Origin: Streptomyces diacarni | GTDB lineage: Bacteria > Actinomycetota > Actinomycetes > Streptomycetales > Streptomycetaceae | Direction: 5' to 3' | Length of the DNA: 64,000 nucleotides | Assembly: GCF_003323715.1 (NCBI RefSeq) | Contig: NZ_QOIN01000048.1 | Span: forward strand, 620,001-684,000 | Shown: positions 60,549 to 64,000 of the stretch, piece by piece | How positions within the stretch are numbered: position 1 is the stretch's first letter | How the letters are laid out: every line of letters starts with the position of its first letter | Program-made: the position numbers and the translations under genes | The notes under the pieces: generated by a model | Told to the model about the DNA's origin: nothing | The model's database searches: none | The model's input: the letters and a program-made list of their open reading frames with translations, nothing else

Positions 60549-61173
60549 TCCGGCCGGGGCGGCAGGACTGCTGACCCCCTCCGCCGGGGGCGGACCGAGC
60601 AGGCTCTTTCAGGGTGGGTCGGTGGCACCCTTTTCCCGTCCGGAGGGAGTCGCGTTTGTGCTCCGGGGGAAGCACCGTTTCTGTCCGGACGGGTGCTTGT
60701 TCGTACCAGGAGCGGGTGGATCCGCGTTTCCCGCGGGGCGCGGGGCGCCGGACGTCGGGGCGGGTGCCTGCGGTAGGGGCCTGTGCCGTCGCGCCCCGAC
60801 GGCTCCCCGTACGTCCTGCCGGACGCTCTTCACGCGGCCTGGCGGGTTCGCACGACCTGGTGCGCTTGGCCCCGCCGTGTCGGCCGTCTCGGCCGTCTCG
60901 GCCGTCTCGGCCGTCTCGCGAGGCCTTGCGGGCAGGGGGTGCCCAGGGGGTGCCGATCGCCGGACGGAACAGACAACAGGGTTCAGATTCCGTGGCGTAA
61001 TCAAAAGATGAATACGGAATCCCTTGTTGGATGGCCTAAGCCCTGCCAGGATCGGCTGCCAACAGTGGTCCGGGCCACGTTCCGGCGTCAGAGGGACGCG
61101 GGTCGACGGACGACGCGAGCCGTGCCGTGGGACCACCGCAATACGTCACACGCCGTAGTGGTCAGGAGTCCCG
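60549..61173 (+). promoter_or_regulatory. Interval before the second ALDH gene: tandem repeat and inverted repeat
   Basis: No gene is convincing in these 625 bases. CGGCCGTCT occurs four times in tandem at 60881-60916. In an AT-rich patch GATTCCGT (60986-60993) and ACGGAATC (61014-61021) form perfect inverted arms with a 20-base spacer, about 160 bases before the dehydrogenase start, a plausible operator. AGGAG at 61163-61167 is the ribosome-binding site. Confidence 0.45.
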
Positions 61174-62697
61174 ATGGTTCAGCGCTTCGATGTGTCCGAA
61201 CGGTTCGCCGCGGGTGCCCAGTACGTGGCCGGACGGCTCTGCCCCGGCACCTCGGGACGCTCGCACGCGATCGTCGACCCGGCTACGGGAGAGGACGTCC
61301 ACACGTTCGCACTCGCCGGGCCGGCCGACGTCGACACCGCGGTCCACGCCGCTCGCGAGGCCTTCCCCGGCTGGGCCGGCGCCACCCCGGCTGAGCGTTC
61401 CGATGCCATGCACCGCTGGGCCGCCCGCCTGGCGGAGCTGACCGACGAGTTCGTGTACGCCGAGTCGCTCCAGTGCGGAAAGCCCCTCAAGCTGTCCGCC
61501 GAGTTCGACGTTCCCGGCTCCTTCGACAACGTCGCGTTCTTCGCGGGCGCCGCACGCCGTCTCACGGGTGCCGCAGCGGCCGAGTACAGCGGCGAGCACA
61601 CCTCGGCCGTCCGCCGCGAGCCGCTCGGCGTCATCGGCTCCATCGCTCCGTGGAACTACCCGCTCCAGATGGCCGCCTGGAAGGTCCTGCCGGCTGTCGC
61701 CGCGGGCAACACCATCGTGCTCAAGCCCTCCGAACTGACCCCTCTCACCTCCCTGATGTTCGCGCAGGCCGCGACGGAGGCAGGCATCCCCGACGGGGTC
61801 ATCAACATCGTGACCGGCGCGGGCCACGACGCGGGCGAGGCGCTGGTCGCCCACCCCGATGTCGCGATGACCTCCTTCACCGGCTCCACGGCCGTCGGCC
61901 GCCGGGTCGCCGAGATCGCCGCCACCGCATCGCGGCCCGCCAAGCGTCTGCATCTCGAACTGGGCGGCAAGGCACCCTTCCTGGTGTTCGACGACGCGGA
62001 CGTGGAGGCCGCCGCGCACGGGGCCGTCGCGGGTGCCTTGATCAACACAGGCCAGGACTGCACGGCCGCGACCCGCGCCTATGTGCAGCGTCCGCTCTAC
62101 GACGCGTTCGTCAGCGCCGTCGCCGACCTGATGAGCGGCGTGCGTGTCGGTGATCCGTTCGCCCAGGACACGGACCTCGGCCCGCTGATCTCGCACGCGC
62201 AGCGCGACCGGGTCGCCGGCTTCGTGGACCGCGCGCGGGCCTACGCCACCGTCGTCACCGGTGGCGAGGCACCCGGTGGAGAACTCGCCAAGGGCGCCTA
62301 CTACCGGCCGACACTCCTGACCTCGGCCCCGCAGGACAGCGAGGTCGTACAGCAGGAGATCTTCGGCCCGGTCCTCGTCGTCCGCCCGTTCGACACCGAC
62401 GACGAGGGCATCGCGCTGGCCAACGACACTCCCTACGGGCTGGCCGCCTCCGCTTGGAGCCGCTCGGTCTTCCGTACCGGGCGCGCTGCCCGCGAGATCC
62501 AGGCCGGGTGCGTGTGGCTCAACGACCACATCCCGATCATCAGCGAGATGCCGCACGGCGGATACAAGGCCTCCGGGTACGGCAAGGACATGTCCGCCTA
62601 CTCGTTCGAGGAGTACACCCAGATCAAGCACGTCATGTCGGAGACGACGGGCCTTGTGCGCAAGGACTGGCACCGCACGGTCTTCGGCGACCGCTGA
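61174..62697 (+). CDS. Second aminobutyraldehyde dehydrogenase-like ALDH
   Basis: The 507-residue enzyme is a paralogue of the ALDH at 55866. It has IAPWNYPLQMAAWKVLPAVAAGN (about 150-172), FTGSTAVGRRVAE (about 235), LELGGKAP (Glu about 265), INTGQDCTAATR with the catalytic Cys (about 296) and MPHGGYKASGYGKDMSAYSFEEYTQIKHV near the end, again the aminobutyraldehyde/betaine type. It is directly upstream of a polyamine-binding lipoprotein gene, so polyamine breakdown is the likely job. ATG 61174 follows AGGAG seven bases away. Confidence 0.9.
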   Translation: MVQRFDVSERFAAGAQYVAGRLCPGTSGRSHAIVDPATGEDVHTFALAGPADVDTAVHAAREAFPGWAGATPAERSDAMHRWAARLAELTDEFVYAESLQCGKPLKLSAEFDVPGSFDNVAFFAGAARRLTGAAAAEYSGEHTSAVRREPLGVIGSIAPWNYPLQMAAWKVLPAVAAGNTIVLKPSELTPLTSLMFAQAATEAGIPDGVINIVTGAGHDAGEALVAHPDVAMTSFTGSTAVGRRVAEIAATASRPAKRLHLELGGKAPFLVFDDADVEAAAHGAVAGALINTGQDCTAATRAYVQRPLYDAFVSAVADLMSGVRVGDPFAQDTDLGPLISHAQRDRVAGFVDRARAYATVVTGGEAPGGELAKGAYYRPTLLTSAPQDSEVVQQEIFGPVLVVRPFDTDDEGIALANDTPYGLAASAWSRSVFRTGRAAREIQAGCVWLNDHIPIISEMPHGGYKASGYGKDMSAYSFEEYTQIKHVMSETTGLVRKDWHRTVFGDR

Positions 62698-62888
62698 GCC
62701 GCCGTGTGCCACCGTCTGGCCGGGGTGCGCCACCGCTGAGCGGCGAGGCCGCCCCTGGCGACCCAGCCCAGCCGAGCCCCAGCCCCGTCGCCCCCGTCCT
62801 CATTCCCTCACCCACCCACCTACTCGCCCACCTCACCCTTCACCCCCTTCACCCCCTTCCCCTCCTCCCTTCAGGAAGGCGGTCCCCC

Positions 62889-64000
62889 ATGGACCTGTAC
62901 GAAGGCCTGCCGGAGCCCGTTGCCAAGGCGTGGGAGCGCGGTCTGACCAGCGGGCGCGCCGCGATGTCGCGGCGCAGACTGCTGCGGGCCGCCTCCCTCG
63001 CCGCCGCCGGATCGACCCTGGCCGCCTGCGGCATTCCGCCCGCCGCAGGGAGCAAGGGCGGTGAAGGAGCCGAGGAGGCCCCCGATTACTCCAAGAGGGA
63101 GAGGGTCCTCAACTTCGCGAACTGGCCGCTCTACGTCGACGTCGACGAGAAGAACAAGAAGAAGCACCCCACGCTCGACCGCTTCGAGCGCGAGTCCGGG
63201 ATCAAGGTCAAGTACGTCGAGGACATCAACGACAACAACGAGTTCTACGGAAAGATCAAGCCGCAGCTCGCGGCAGGCCAGAGCACCGGGCGCGACCTGA
63301 TCTGCCTCTCCGACTGGATGGCGGGCCGCCTCATCAGGCAGGGCTACGTGCAGCGGCTCGACCCGGCGAACATGACGCACGCGGTCACCAACCTGGAGGA
63401 CCGGTTCCGCGCGGCCGCACACGACCCCGGACGGCAGTACAGCTACCCCTGGGCGGGGACCGCCTGCATCGTGGCCTACAACAAGAAGGCCACCAAGGGA
63501 AGGAAGATCACCAGCGTCACGCAGCTGTTGGAGGACGACGCTCTCAAGGGCCGCATATCGATGCTGACGGAGATGACCGACACCGTCGGTCTCACCATGC
63601 TCGACATGGGGGCCGACTCCGAGCACTTCACCGAGGACCAGTTCGACGCGGCGATCGCCCGCATCCAGAAGGCCGTGGACCGCAAACAGCTGCGCCGCTT
63701 CAGCGGCAACGACTACCTGGACGAGTTGAACTCCGGCGACATCGCCGCCTGCCTGGCCTGGGCCGGCGACATCGTGCAACTCCGGATGGACAACGACGAC
63801 ATCGCCTTCGCGGTGCCCGACCGCGGCTATCTGTTCGGCACCGACGACCTGCTGGTCCCCGCCAAGGCACGCCACCAGAGCAACGCCGAAGCGCTGATCG
63901 ACTACTACTACCAACCCGACGTGGCCGCTCAGCTGGCCGCGTGGGTCAACTACATCTGCCCGGTCACCGGGGCCAAGGCCGAGATGGAGAAGATCGACAA
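62889..64000 (+). CDS. Spermidine/putrescine ABC transporter, substrate-binding protein (3' end outside window)
   Basis: The frame is open to the window's end, giving about 370 residues. ATG 62889 follows AGGAAGG eight bases upstream. Near the N-terminus RRRLLRAASLAAAGSTLAACG combines a twin-arginine-like patch and a lipobox Cys (about 45), so it is probably a lipoprotein. The mature part has LNFANWPLYVD (about 70), FERESGIKVKYVEDINDNNEFYGKIKPQL (split, about 95-123) and NSGDIAACLAWAGDIV (about 281), as in PotD. The permease and ATPase genes are expected just past the window. Position after an aminobutyraldehyde dehydrogenase fits polyamine uptake. Confidence 0.9.
   Translation, partial: MDLYEGLPEPVAKAWERGLTSGRAAMSRRRLLRAASLAAAGSTLAACGIPPAAGSKGGEGAEEAPDYSKRERVLNFANWPLYVDVDEKNKKKHPTLDRFERESGIKVKYVEDINDNNEFYGKIKPQLAAGQSTGRDLICLSDWMAGRLIRQGYVQRLDPANMTHAVTNLEDRFRAAAHDPGRQYSYPWAGTACIVAYNKKATKGRKITSVTQLLEDDALKGRISMLTEMTDTVGLTMLDMGADSEHFTEDQFDAAIARIQKAVDRKQLRRFSGNDYLDELNSGDIAACLAWAGDIVQLRMDNDDIAFAVPDRGYLFGTDDLLVPAKARHQSNAEALIDYYYQPDVAAQLAAWVNYICPVTGAKAEMEKID

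Noticed and set aside
60881..60916. CRISPR-like array at the CGGCCGTCT repeats
   Set aside because: The copies are adjacent nine-base units without spacers; a simple tandem repeat.
60549..61011. Frames through the interval after the DUF4190 gene
   Set aside because: They read through a terminal repeat region with no conserved motif; the CGGCCGTCT tandem gives only Val-Ser-Ala repeats.
61008..61394. Short ORF starting MNTESLVGW before the second ALDH
   Set aside because: It runs out of frame into the dehydrogenase gene, turns Arg-rich and has no binding site.

Overview
The window is very GC-rich chromosomal core DNA from a Streptomyces or close relative. Pointers are whiG, nsdA, four tandem type I signal peptidases (sipWXYZ), a GlcP-type glucose permease beside smc, an F420-type oxidoreductase, frequent GTG/TTG starts, and a gene order that from memory follows the S. 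coelicolor SCO5566-SCO5671 region. I see no prophage, insertion sequence, CRISPR array, rRNA or tRNA.

Layout. 1-8650: the end of recG, rsmD, coaD, a coiled-coil protein, a DUF177 protein, rpmF, rnc, mutM, a CAP-domain secreted protein (minus strand), acyP and a 67-residue protein ending at a UUCG terminator. 8928-16888: smc, glcP, an LLM-class oxidoreductase (minus) and ftsY. 17114-23474: a prim-pol protein, nsdA, amtB-glnK (no glnD follows) and ffh. 23471-25529: a GNAT enzyme, a wrecked prolyl-tRNA synthetase gene and an SprT-like protein. 25926-33118: rpsP-khpA-rimM-trmD-rplS, then sipW-sipX-sipY-sipZ and a DUF2469 protein. 33271-40660: yraN-comM-dprA, whiG, a TetR regulator and an M23 peptidase (minus). 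41283-47430: rpsB, tsf, pyrH, frr, cdsA and rlmN. 47575-51636: a TPP riboswitch followed by a thiamine-type ABC transporter. 51732-53683: a two-gene ABC exporter (minus). 53815-64000: an Lrp regulator with a class III aminotransferase, two aminobutyraldehyde-type dehydrogenases, a GDPD, an adenosine deaminase-like enzyme and the start of a polyamine-binding lipoprotein gene.

How the genes work together. Most of the window serves translation (S16, L19, L32, S2, EF-Ts, Frr, RimM, TrmD, RsmD, RlmN), protein export (FtsY, Ffh, four leader peptidases) and chromosome upkeep (SMC, RecG, MutM, DprA, YraN). Sporulation and antibiotic regulators (whiG, nsdA, an absB-like rnc) sit among them. The right end looks like polyamine uptake and breakdown to GABA and succinate.

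Points that stand out: a proS pseudogene with three separate lesions, including a 14-bp duplication that moved its stop codon; loss of glnD from the amtB-glnK locus; a 21-bp exact sequence carrying a perfect DnaA box placed in inverted orientation on both sides of the yraN-whiG block; in-frame low-complexity expansions in smc, yraN and dprA; an ABC ATPase with a degenerate signature motif; and a perfect inverted repeat between the Lrp gene and its divergent dehydrogenase gene. I found no clearly undescribed multi-gene system. Comparisons with other genomes rest on memory of family sequences, not on a search.
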